From Okeania sp. SIO2C9 (GTDB lineage: Bacteria > Cyanobacteriota > Cyanobacteriia > Cyanobacteriales > Microcoleaceae): a DNA stretch of 50,189 nucleotides. Below, piece after piece: positions 27,449 through 36,277 of the stretch (its first letter is position 1; each line of letters starts with the position of its first letter). The stretch lies in NCBI RefSeq assembly GCF_010672455.1, contig NZ_JAAHGO010000067.1, positions 1 to 50,189 of the forward strand, in the 5' to 3' direction. The notes beneath the pieces were generated by a model, which was given only the letters and a program-made list of their open reading frames with translations, was not told the DNA's origin and did no database searches. Position numbers and translations under genes: made by a program.

Positions 27449-27904
27449 AATTAGACTTTTTCTCTATTGATTATTTAAGTTACAAATTACGATTTGATAT
27501 TGTCTGCATTTTTTATTGAGTATATATTTTCTAATTATAAGATAATTATATACCAATTTTATCGAGGTGATATATAGCATTTTTATCTGGGTCGTCAATA
27601 CTCAATAATGAAAGAGAACAGTTCAACAATGAATAATGAATAATGAATAATGAATAATTACCTCTCTATGAATTGAAGAGGATTGACAAATTCATGAAAA
27701 TTTTTTTTTATTATCCCCTTAAAAGGGGAGGCGCATACCCACAATTTTTCGGTAAAAGAAAACAAGGATTAAATAATACTATTTTTTTTCAAAAAAAAAT
27801 ACCATCTAGATTGATAAATCATTTAAAAAGGCTATATTGAGGTGATTTCTCCCTGTTACCTTTCAACTAAAATATTTTGCCCTGATATGAAATAATAAAA
27901 TTTT
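27449..27904. other. Intergenic, AT-rich, upstream of the kinase gene
   Basis: Contains AATGAATAATGAATAATGAA microsatellite (27627-27656), the palindrome CCCCTTAAAAGGGG (27716-27729) and poly-A/T runs. The kinase promoter must lie here. No gene is supported. Confidence 0.45.
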
Positions 27905-28295
27905 TACCGAATAATTAATAATTAATAATTAAATAATTCGCGCCTTGAAGGCTCCCCTTTTAAGGGGAAAAAAGCGGTCGTTTGCGGAGCATGACCTTAG
28001 GATGGGATGGCGAGGTCCGGGAGCCATATCCAATCGACCAGGACAGCGGTCGTTTGCTTTTGCTTCGCAAAACTGGCGTAACGCAACGCTGACGCGAAAC
28101 GCGACAGCGGAACGGAGTTCTCTCTTCGGAGCTTCCCCATTGGGTGGGATGGCGCAATTCGGAGCGGCTCTGTCAAGAGCTGGTCTCCTCGCCATATCCA
28201 ATCGACCAAGAGAAGAAATAATATTTCCTTATATTCAATTCCGTAACGGTTAAAACCCGAGGTAATTATCAATTATCAATTATCCATTATCAATT
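27905..28295 (+). repeat. Interspersed repeat, long copy (391 bp)
   Basis: Begins TACCGAATAATTAATAATTA, then GCGCCTTGAAGGCTCCCC, AAGCGGTCGTTTGCGGAGCA, GGATGGGATGGCGAGGTC and GCCATATCCAATCGACC, and ends TTCCGTAACGGTTAAAAC plus AATTATCAATTATC. The short copy on the minus strand at 43992-44225 lacks about 150 bp that here lie between two GCCATATCCAATCGACC direct repeats. Both copies are flanked by TAATTATTAATT-type sequence. Open frames across it have no known family. Confidence 0.7.
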
Positions 28296-29025
28296 AATGA
28301 AGATATATTGCACTCTAAAAAATGGGGGTTAGGGAGGAGCTTCCATAGTATTATTTTTCATATTTCATATCAGCATGATGAAGTGTTTTACTATTTTTAA
28401 AAGAGAATACAGAAAATTTCAGGATAGTGAGGTACAGTTGAAAATTAATGTACAATTTTGATTCATTCCTTTTTCCCAAATCCGGTGTTCCCTAAAAGCA
28501 TAAAATTTTGTACCTTATCAACTCGAAAACTGCTGTATTACAAACTGTTTAGGTAAGGAATAAGGAAAGACTTACGTTGGATAAAGTAAGAAAAAAAGCA
28601 ATAAAATGATATGTTTTATTGCTTAATTATATCGATAAGTTTTAACAGCAATATGTAAGTTATTATCAATAATCTCTATTATAACATGATATACATCATA
28701 TAATAATTGTTTACAAATAAAATTATACCAAATTCAAAAAAGGTAGTTATACTATTAATCTCTAGATTTCCACCAACAGACCAAACTACTGTAGCAATAT
28801 TTTATGAAACTGGTATTATACTAATTGACACTACGACAAAAACACGCTCATTATATATTCTCTATCCTATCCTCATCTCTATTATTTTTAGCAAACATTT
28901 ATCAAACTGTTATTATATTCTTTGGAGTACAATAGAGTACAACTAGTAGATAAAGTGTCACAAAAAAAAGACGATAATGAAATTATCGCCATGATTAAAA
29001 ATGAAAGTAGAGAAAAAAAATGTCT
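28296..29025. other. Intergenic, very AT-rich
   Basis: No supported gene. AAAACACGCTCATTATATATTC at 28850 repeats 19420. Short imperfect repeats (TTATTATATTC) and poly-A tracts are the only other structure; a 79-codon open frame at 28707-28946 lacks coding character. Confidence 0.4.
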
Positions 29026-29163
29026 TCAACGAGTGGTTTGATCCCTTTGTTGACGTCTACGATCACGCCACTCAGCCGCCGTTAAATATACCACACCTCC
29101 AGTAACAATTAACATTAGTCCTGATGCTACTATCGCCATAATATTTACGACTGTTAATTCCAC
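29026..29163 (-). CDS. 45-residue single-membrane-span protein, possibly NdhP-like
   Basis: A GTG start (29161-29163) follows GAGGAGGAGTT, a strong ribosome site, and gives MELTVVNIMAIVASGLMLIV then TGGVVYLTAAEWRDRRRQQR and a short polar tail. There is one hydrophobic helix (about 5-28) and a basic C-terminus. The VYLTAAEWRDRRR segment resembles, from memory, the small NDH-1 subunit NdhP of cyanobacteria; I could not verify this, so no symbol is given. Good initiation signals and a clean membrane-helix-plus-basic-tail design argue that it is real despite its size. It stands alone among repeats. Confidence 0.6.
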   Translation of the reverse strand: MELTVVNIMAIVASGLMLIVTGGVVYLTAAEWRDRRRQQRDQTTR

Positions 29164-29240
29164 AACTCCTCCTCAAATTTTAGATTTTTTCTTTTAAATT
29201 TTATCAAAAAAAAATGCTTTAGAGTAACTAAACTATATTT

Positions 29241-29484
29241 AGGGCTTGCTGATTAAATGTCAAAACATTTACTGATATTGGTTTGCTGCCTTTTTTTGCC
29301 TTTAAAAAGTGCAAGCTTTTCGGTCTAAAGAGCTGCATAAAGCTAGTATTTTGGGATAATTATCGCAGAACAATCTTGGGACAATTTTTACGACTACCTC
29401 GTCTATAATTTCCATTTCTCCTATCTCCTGTCTCCTGTCTCCTATCTCCTACCCCTACCAAAAGACTTTCCATACGCAAACCCT
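29241..29484. mobile_element. MITE, AGGGCTTGC ends, ATTT target duplication
   Basis: 244 bp from AGGGCTTGCTGATTAA to GCAAACCCT, flanked by ATTT on both sides. Inverse copy of 20497-20744: it shares GCTAGTATTTTGGG (against CCGAAAATACTAGC), GTCTCCTGTCTCC microsatellite and GACTTTCCATACGCAAACCC. Confidence 0.7.
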
Positions 29485-29618
29485 ATTTAGGCGTTGGTGA
29501 ATCAAGCTATGAAAGCTAAATTTATAAAGTATAAAATGCTTTTTAATTAGTATTTAGGCGATCGCCATTTAAAAAAATCATAGCCAAAATCACCAACAAC
29601 TCTATTTACCAGAAAATT

Positions 29619-29943
29619 GGGTTTAAAGCCTCGCCGAGGTGCGGGCGACTTTTTATTTTATTTGCAAGTGAATTGAATATATGATAGAGTGTTATTAATT
29701 GCCGGGAGACACGTCTCCTCCTCAGGAGCTTTCCTATCGGAATGCTACGCAAACGCTAACGGGAACTCGTGCACCGACGTGAAGGGAAGCGTAACCCACC
29801 TCCATCCCGTCCCGGGAGGGGAGCAAGAGGGGTAAGTCCAGCACTCTGTGTTAGTGGCAGCTCTGCGTCAGCAAAGCGTCAACTCGCCGAGGAACTAAGG
29901 TTCGATAGGAATCTGTGCGTCTTTAGGCCAGAGAGGATTTCAA
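29619..29943 (+). mobile_element. Deleted IS605-type element (left and right ends without tnpB)
   Basis: The left end GGGTTTAAAGCCTCGCC..GGGCGACTTTTTATT matches 7608-7650. The right part CGTCAACTCGCCGAGGAACT...GGCCAGAGAGGATTTCAA matches 8881-8948. The tnpB body is gone, leaving 325 bp, so this is a non-autonomous derivative that keeps the putative guide-RNA 3' end. Confidence 0.6.
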
Positions 29944-30026
29944 ATAAAGACATTCTCCAAAATAATTATTTCCATATACAGAATGTAATAAATAATTGTT
30001 CTTTCTCTTCTTCCTTATTCCCTCTC

Positions 30027-30141
30027 ATATCATGTCCGGATAATTAGTGATCAAAAAACTTTCTCCTTTTCCTCCTCTTTCTTCCCTCCTGACTCCTGAC
30101 TCCTCGATTATTATTTATAAGTATTCAACCGGACATGATAT
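30027..30141. mobile_element. MITE, ATATCATGTCCGG family, second core type
   Basis: 115 bp with perfect inverted ends ATATCATGTCCGG and CCGGACATGATAT. Inverse of 16659-16817, with a shorter microsatellite (TCCTGACTCCTGACTCC). It lies 18 bp downstream of the transglutaminase gene's stop. Confidence 0.75.
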
Positions 30142-30159
30142 TACTTCTTCCTTCTGCAA

Positions 30160-31827
30160 CTACAACCCAGGTAACTCTTCTAAAATAGTAAACCTGACAT
30201 GATTAATTGCCAAATTACCAATAGAAACTTTTTCCTTATTAACAGGTATCCCCTTATTTTTCAGAGTTTCAAACTTAATTCCTTTACCAATTTCCACATG
30301 ATACCAAGCTAAACCCATAAAAAACCTTAACGGATAAGGTCCTCCTTCTTGTAAATCATCAGGGTTTGATTCCATAGGCACCCAACCAAAACCAGGTAGA
30401 TAAAATTCTAACCAAACATGATTAAATTCTGGCTCTAAAGGCACACCTTTTCTATCAGCAAAAGCCGGACATTTATAGCGACCCACTGTACGACAAGCAA
30501 TATTATTTAATCGTGCCAAAGCTAACAATAACCCTACATATTCTCCACAAGAACCAACACCTCTTTCTAATACAATATCTGGAGTATCAATCTTAGTTGT
30601 TACTCCATAAGAAAGTCGATCATAGACATAATTCCGAATACTGAGAAGTTGACGCAATAGATTTTTTTCTTGTAAAATAGCATCTTTTGCTGCCTGGATA
30701 ACTATCTCTTTATCCATCGCCAAATTATCATTATCTACCAGATATTTTTCCTGAAAACCTTCTGGCAATTCCGGAATATTTTCTACATTAAAAGGTTGAA
30801 TTTGGTACTTAATTGCCCTGACTTCTAATAACGCCTTCCAACCAAATATACGCCTTTCACTTTGACGCAATGGTTTAAACCGAAAAACAGCAACTTTTTC
30901 ACCATTTTGAATTTCTTCAGTAAAAGGTATTCCTATAGGAGAAATTTCCCTAACTTTTTGGCGATGAGTTTCTGATGGTAAAGCAATACGCCATTCTAAA
31001 TCTTCTAAAAAAACTTCATCTAATGGTTCTAATTCCTCAACATAAGACATCTCTATTAAAAAAACATTAGACACAGCATACTTTTCCTCTTCATTATAAT
31101 AAAAATAAAGAGGATGTATAAAAGAGCGATCGCGCTTACTCAGCTCATACTGTCTTTCTGAGTTTGGGTCATCCCTGATATAAAGTTCATCACCAGCATA
31201 AGCGACATAAAGCTGTCTTTCCCCTGTATTTATATCCAGATAAAATGCTAACCCCGTAGGACTTTCAAAAGGAGTAAGTACACTAAACTTAACTTTACCC
31301 GTTGCCCTTTCTAGACAATAAACAGTTTGCTCCTCGCGGTCACAAAGCCACAATTCTTCATCTTGTACTGTAATATTTTCAAACCCTATTCCTGGAGCAT
31401 AAAACCCTGTAATTTTTTGTCTAGTATTTTTGTCTAATACAAAAATCCTACCTAGTTTTTGACAAGTGACATAAACTGTTGATTCCCAAACAGCAATTCC
31501 ATCAGCAGGATAAGGTAAAGTGAAAAAATGTTGCCATTTTCGGCGTCCCTCTGATGAATTACCAATTGCATTGAGACAGAAATAAACTTCATTTTCCCTT
31601 GTCAACCAAAGAGTATCTTTCCAAAGCGCGATACCTGTAACATCAATAAATTCATTAGTTTGAAAAGGATTGATAACTATTGTATTATCTGTTTTTGGGT
31701 CAATTTCTAGCAGAAAACCACGGTTTTTGTCAATGGCATAGAGAGTATCTCTAGAAAAAGCAATACTATGTAGTGAGGCAACTCCAATTGGTCTAATAGT
31801 CCGTGGCCCAGAATATTGTTTTTGCAT
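30160..31827 (-). CDS. Transglutaminase-like protein with N-terminal beta-propeller
   Basis: 555 residues. About 1-250 is a propeller-like region with repeated blade motifs (VTGIALWKDTLWLTRENEVY, PADGIAVWESTVYVTCQKLG, FENITVQDEELWLCDREEQT, SPTGLAFYLD). A linker of beta strands (250-370) leads to a transglutaminase core (about 375-520). Its catalytic triad is Cys in GVGSCGEYVGLL (near 423), His in EFNHVWLEFY (near 469) and Asp in ESNPDDL (near 490). Such folds act as cysteine proteases or amidases on peptides or polyketide chains rather than as true cross-linkers in most bacteria. No signal peptide. The substrate is unknown. A 750-bp non-coding upstream region separates it from the divergent gene at 32586. 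Confidence 0.85.
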   Translation of the reverse strand: MQKQYSGPRTIRPIGVASLHSIAFSRDTLYAIDKNRGFLLEIDPKTDNTIVINPFQTNEFIDVTGIALWKDTLWLTRENEVYFCLNAIGNSSEGRRKWQHFFTLPYPADGIAVWESTVYVTCQKLGRIFVLDKNTRQKITGFYAPGIGFENITVQDEELWLCDREEQTVYCLERATGKVKFSVLTPFESPTGLAFYLDINTGERQLYVAYAGDELYIRDDPNSERQYELSKRDRSFIHPLYFYYNEEEKYAVSNVFLIEMSYVEELEPLDEVFLEDLEWRIALPSETHRQKVREISPIGIPFTEEIQNGEKVAVFRFKPLRQSERRIFGWKALLEVRAIKYQIQPFNVENIPELPEGFQEKYLVDNDNLAMDKEIVIQAAKDAILQEKNLLRQLLSIRNYVYDRLSYGVTTKIDTPDIVLERGVGSCGEYVGLLLALARLNNIACRTVGRYKCPAFADRKGVPLEPEFNHVWLEFYLPGFGWVPMESNPDDLQEGGPYPLRFFMGLAWYHVEIGKGIKFETLKNKGIPVNKEKVSIGNLAINHVRFTILEELPGL

Positions 31828-32585
31828 ACTTTTAGCTGATTCAAAATTCGTGTTAAATTCAGAATAAATATTTTCGCAGTAGGTTTTGAGTATTCGTTTA
31901 CTAAGCTACTTAGTATTGAAACTATATAATTTCTTTGTCAAAAGTCACCCTTAACAGAGAACATAAAATCTAAATGCGTCTGATGTTTACTATACAATTA
32001 TTGACAAAATTCAATTGTTTATGCTAATGCTTCAGAAAAAACTTATATTTTATAAAATAAATACCCTATTAAAGAAACATAGCAAAACTTAATACCGATA
32101 CTTTATTCGGCAATTAGGCGCATTTTATCTCTCAAGAAATAATTTTTTTTTAGCTGTTATTAGGTAAGCATTCAGCTATTATACATCTCCAGAAAAGAGA
32201 GAACAGGGAACAGGGGAAAATAATTGATAATTTATGAATAATAATTGATTTTATTTTTGATTTTCACTCCTATGTCTATTAGCAGTCAGCTAGTCTCCTG
32301 CTGAGGAACTACGTTAACAGTAATTAGTAATGAATAATTACTTCTAAGGTTTAGGAAGGCGGACTTGGCAGTAACTTTTTATTCAAACTCAATTTCAAAG
32401 GTTGCTTTTACCTTCCCCAAAATTAATGGCTGAAGTCCGCAGTTCCTCTTGAGGAAGCTAGCTAATAGCTAACAACTGTTTGCGCAGCATTCCGCAGGAA
32501 ATGCTTACGTTATTAGATCAATATAGGAACCAGAATGCACCTTTTTTTTGGTAAGTAAAATTACACCTAGAGCATAACTATTGCA
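31828..32585. other. Divergent intergenic region with a nested inverted repeat
   Basis: At 32303-32448, GAGGAACT (32303) pairs with AGTTCCTC (32441), and inside it GCGGACTT (32359) pairs with AAGTCCGC (32433), a possible folded element. The segment 32186-32270 (CTCCAGAAAAGAG...AATAATTGATTTTATTT) recurs at 41021-41105. Promoters for both divergent genes must be here. Confidence 0.5.
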
Positions 32586-34667
32586 ATGTTTCAATTTATC
32601 ACATTAATTCCTACTACATTTATAATTATTTGCCTATTAGCTAATCAAGCTGTATCCAAAACTGCAGATGTGGATAAATTATGGGATAAAACTTCAGTAA
32701 AAACAAAAAAATGGCATTGTTTATCATCCAAAAACTTTAAACTAACATCAAAATCAACTCCAAAACTAATTTATAAATATCGAAATAAAAACCTTAAACG
32801 ACAAACTTTAAGCTCTCAATTACTCAAAAATAAAGGACTAAAATTAATAGCCAACTCCAAAACTTCTCCTCAACAAAAAAACATTATACAAATACAAACT
32901 CAAATTCAAAACCTATCCAATACTCAGCAAAAACTCACTCACCCTCAAATTATTAATACCTTAACTTCAAAACAACCAAGTTATGCCCAAAATACCCCAA
33001 CAAATCAAGACATACGACAAAATTTACCCGATAACCCTCGACCAGATCCAAATCGCGATCGCTTCCTCCAACCCCTTCCCCAACCAACCCAACCAGAAGA
33101 GCCAAAAGAAGAAGAACTAAAAAAAACACCACCACCCCAACCTCTGCCAGATGAGCCTACTCAAAAAATTCCCGTGCAGAGAATTTTAGTATTAGGAAGT
33201 ACAATCTTAACCCCAGAAGAAATAAACTCCCTCACTAGGCCATTAGAAGGAAATTTAGTCACCCTATTAGAACTTCGGCAAATAGCAGATCAAATTACCG
33301 AAATTTATCTAGAACGTGGCTATATCACCTCAAGGGCGATTTTACCACCCCAAACTATCACCGAGGGCGCAGTTAGAATTCAAGTCATAGAAGGAATTTT
33401 GGGAGAAGTCCAAATAGAAGGTACAAAAAGATTACATAAATCTTATATTGAAAATCGGATACGACTTGGAGCAGGTGAGCCATTGGACACTGCTCAACTA
33501 GAAAATCAACTACGATTACTTCGGGGTAATCCTTTATTTGAAAACATTGAAGCTAGTTTGCGAGCCAGCGAAAATCCAGGAGAGAGTATTCTAATTGTTC
33601 GTGTCACAGAAGCAAACCCTTTTGAATTTAGTATAAATACTGATAACTACTCACCTCCCACAGTCGGCTCTGAAAGAGTAGGTTCGACTATACTACATCG
33701 CAACTTGACAGGGCGGGGTGATTTTTTTGTGGCATCCTATAACACCACCAGGCTTTTTAACGATGAATCAGATGTCTTTGACTTTATCTACAATCTACCC
33801 ATCAACTCTATGAATGGCACTTTACAGTTTAGAGCAGCACCCAACAGTAATAGAATTGGTCAAGATTTTCAAGGTATAAAGATTAGTGGCGCAACAGATG
33901 TATATGAGTTTAGTTACCGTCAGCCTGTTCTACGAACTCCTAGAGAAGAGTTAGCTGTTTCTGTGGGTTTGAGCTATCAGCGTACAGAGACTTTTTTGGA
34001 CAATGAACTTTTTGATGACCCTCAAACTCCAGAAGAAGATGGTGTTAACAGCACTACTGTGATTAGGTTAGGACAAGACTATATTCGTCGAGACCCCCAA
34101 GGAGCTTGGGCTTTGCGGTCGCAATTTAATATTGGCACTAATTTATTTGATGCTACAGAGAGAGAAGACCCTGAACCCGATGGAAATTTCTTCAGTTGGC
34201 TGGGCCAAGTGCAAAGGGTACAAAGATTAAGTGCTAATCATTTATTGATTGTCCAGGGAGATTTGCAACTATCCTCAATTGCTCTATTGCCATATCAACA
34301 ATTTATTATTGGCGGTGGTTTGTCGTTACGGGGCTATCGCCAGAATATACGTTCCGGGGATAATGGTTTTCGGTTTTCTATTGAAGACCGGATTACGGTC
34401 TATCGGGATGAGTCTGGTTTACCATCGATACAATTTACTCCTTTTATAGATATTGGAGCTGTGTGGAATGATGGTAGTAATCCTAATAATGAATTTTTAC
34501 CAGACCAAAGATTTTTAGCAGGGGCAGGTGTAGGTTTGATTTGGCAACCACTGCCACAGGTTGATGTGCGTTTGGACTATGGCATCCCTTTGGTAGACCT
34601 GGACGATCGTGGCAATAATGCTCAAGACTCTGGATTTTATTTCAGCGTAATTTTCCGGCCACTTTAG
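32586..34667 (+). CDS. TpsB/FhaC-type outer-membrane transporter (two-partner secretion)
   Basis: 693 residues. The N-terminus MFQFITLIPTTFIIICLLAN is a signal peptide. Residues 25-195 are low-complexity, rich in Lys, Gln, Thr and Pro. A POTRA domain starts near 197 (RILVLGSTILTPEEINSLTR) and another ShlB-type POTRA follows (EGVQIEGT-like IQVIEGILGEVQIEGTKRL). The C-terminal half (from about 345) is a 16-strand type barrel with the lid-loop motif SLRGYRQN (near 581) and a C-terminal strand ending GFYFSVIFRPL. TpsB proteins export large beta-helical TpsA exoproteins across the outer membrane. No TpsA is adjacent; the cargo must lie elsewhere. It could alternatively act in a BamA/Omp85-like role, which the POTRA number makes less likely. 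Confidence 0.88.
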   Translation: MFQFITLIPTTFIIICLLANQAVSKTADVDKLWDKTSVKTKKWHCLSSKNFKLTSKSTPKLIYKYRNKNLKRQTLSSQLLKNKGLKLIANSKTSPQQKNIIQIQTQIQNLSNTQQKLTHPQIINTLTSKQPSYAQNTPTNQDIRQNLPDNPRPDPNRDRFLQPLPQPTQPEEPKEEELKKTPPPQPLPDEPTQKIPVQRILVLGSTILTPEEINSLTRPLEGNLVTLLELRQIADQITEIYLERGYITSRAILPPQTITEGAVRIQVIEGILGEVQIEGTKRLHKSYIENRIRLGAGEPLDTAQLENQLRLLRGNPLFENIEASLRASENPGESILIVRVTEANPFEFSINTDNYSPPTVGSERVGSTILHRNLTGRGDFFVASYNTTRLFNDESDVFDFIYNLPINSMNGTLQFRAAPNSNRIGQDFQGIKISGATDVYEFSYRQPVLRTPREELAVSVGLSYQRTETFLDNELFDDPQTPEEDGVNSTTVIRLGQDYIRRDPQGAWALRSQFNIGTNLFDATEREDPEPDGNFFSWLGQVQRVQRLSANHLLIVQGDLQLSSIALLPYQQFIIGGGLSLRGYRQNIRSGDNGFRFSIEDRITVYRDESGLPSIQFTPFIDIGAVWNDGSNPNNEFLPDQRFLAGAGVGLIWQPLPQVDVRLDYGIPLVDLDDRGNNAQDSGFYFSVIFRPL

Positions 34668-34669
34668 GG

Positions 34670-34710
34670 GAGATGGGGAGATGGGGGGATGGGGAGATGG
34701 GGAGATGGGG
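34670..34710. repeat. GGGGAGAT microsatellite after the tpsB stop
   Basis: GGGGAGATGGGGAGATGG units from 34668 on, the same type as in the MITE at 4621-4804. No role is visible. Confidence 0.6.
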
Positions 34711-34719
34711 AAACCAAGT

Positions 34720-34747
34720 GTAGGGACGTTGCATGCAACGTCCCTAC
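34720..34747. repeat. 28-bp perfect palindrome (dispersed family)
   Basis: GTAGGGACGTTGCA is followed by its exact reverse complement. A near-perfect copy lies at 34911-34936, a decayed one at 20157-20186. It is followed by GAGGAGAAGTAAACATAATA, as at 20157. Of the dispersed palindromic repeat type common in cyanobacteria; as RNA it would form a long hairpin and could end transcription of the 32586 gene. Confidence 0.75.
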
Positions 34748-34863
34748 TGGGAGGAGAAGTAAACATAATAATAATTAATGCGCTCCTCGGGTGCTAATTA
34801 TCAAAAAGGTGATCAGGCTAGTGTAGTGTTAATTACTTAATCATTGAAATGCTACTGACTGCA

Positions 34864-35010
34864 TCTATAAAACTGACACAAAGCGTCACATAACGTGACA
34901 AATTGATGTGTACGGACGTTGCATGCAACGTCCCTACCTGCTTCTTGTGAGGCCGTCGGCGGTGACTCATCCACAGGCATTCACGGTCGATCCGACCGCA
35001 TCTGTTGAGT
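34864..35010 (-). mobile_element. IS605-type right-end remnant with tnpB tail, invaded by the palindrome
   Basis: On the minus strand, GATGCGGTCGGATCGACCGT, AATGCCTGTGGATGAGT and ACGGCCTCACAAGAAGCAGG match the tnpB 3' end at 4020-4084. After the palindrome (34911-34936) comes CATCAAATTTGTCACGTTAT, matching the second unit at 4158. The hairpin GTCAC-ATAAC-GTGAC (34885-34899) is perfect. The palindrome sits exactly where the two sequences would otherwise join. Confidence 0.65.
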
Positions 35011-35836
35011 CTATACCTACATTTAAGTCTTTGTCAATCAACATCAGAAAAAATCCTCAAACCCTGACTGCGCCGTTTTAGCGTAGGGAGCGGGATTTCT
35101 TTTGAGGTCTATGTCTATATAGACAGACTGCCAGAAATGTTTAAGTAGCGATTAGTGCAGAAGATACAAAGCGTCACCATCGTTACTACTTGCGTGTGAG
35201 AACTAGCGTATTATATAGCGCTCCGTATCACAAATTGTTAACTAAGTCGAAACTCCTGACTCCTAATAAATAACCTAGTCAATTGAAGCCATTAATTCTG
35301 ACTCCTGACTCCTGAGGACTAACTGAACCCCCTCAAAAGTTGGTAAATACTCTTTAGTATTCATCTTCTGCCCTTTGCTTTCTACCCAATTTCCTACAGA
35401 AATATATTTGGACTAATCAAATTTTTTGTTATAAAAATTAACCTTGGGCAATTTTGTTCCTAAATAATTGAATTTACTATTGGGCGATCGCCTAATTATT
35501 GGAGCAAACCAGAGAAACCTTATCATCTCAAAGTCTCCGAAAGCCTTGATTTGAGCCATAAAATTTTTCTTGATATTATTCAATACCTAATTTTTTTAAT
35601 ATTGTTACTTTTTATAAAAAATAAACTACAAAAATAATTTATTAGCTGATAAATTTCCCTTAAAAGGAATTAATGAAAGTAAAAAATTAAATTTAAAAAG
35701 TATTCAATCTAAATGCTTATTTTTACAGCATCTGATAAATATTGCCCCTCTTTTTTTTGTAGTGAAGTTAGACAATAATTCTTTTGAGAAGCCCAAATAT
35801 TAAATAAAGGGTTAAACGAGGTGGGTATCATCTTGT
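35011..35836. other. Intergenic, no supported gene
   Basis: Holds a CTCCTGACTCCTAA microsatellite near 35248 and 35300, one HIP1 octamer-like GCGATCGCC (35484) and AT-rich DNA. I see no coding region. Confidence 0.4.
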
Positions 35837-35949
35837 ATGCTTGTGGAGGCTTAGATGTTAATCAGCCTGTGTTCGCGCAGCGTTGCGCCAGCACTCGCAA
35901 GAAACTTCAGGAAACGAAGCTCCCGTTATAATCTCCGATTTAACGGGAG
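35837..35949 (+). pseudogene. Possible tnpB C-terminal remnant and right-end hairpin
   Basis: The reading LYACGGLDVNQPVFAQRCAS followed by TRKKLQETKLPL and a stop resembles the variable C-terminal tails of TnpB proteins after NACG. CTCCCGTT (35920) and AACGGGAG (35942) form a clean stem-loop as in right ends. The zinc ribbon and RuvC parts are absent, so the call rests on weak similarity. Confidence 0.35.
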
Positions 35950-36277
35950 AAAACTTCACAAAAATAGGTTGACCAACCTTAAATCAATCTGGACTCGATC
36001 TCCATAACCAGCAGTTTGCGCATAAGTTATAGCAATACGGAAATAGGTTAGGGCAATTATAAACACTCAAACTAGCGTCAGGGATTACTTCTAAATTCTG
36101 AGTTATGACTTCTGACTTGCGCGTAGCGCTATTGGCCAGCTTTTCAATATCCATAAAGGAAACAAAAAAGCTAACTGCCAACTGCAATCAAAGACAAACT
36201 GAAAAATAAACAAAAATTGAGCTTATTAAAAATTCTTAAGCCTCATCTAAATTAGAAAATTATCTAGGAGAAAAAAA
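35950..36277. promoter_or_regulatory. Upstream region of chlL
   Basis: The 330 bp before chlL contain no gene. The translation signal is CTAGGAGAAAAAAA ahead of GTG 36278. chlL transcription in cyanobacteria is often responsive to light and oxygen, but I do not recognise a binding site. Confidence 0.4.

Noticed and set aside
27929-28272. Overlapping 65-102 codon frames on both strands
   Set aside because: They coincide with the GC-rich interspersed repeat that recurs at 43992-44225; frames differ between copies.
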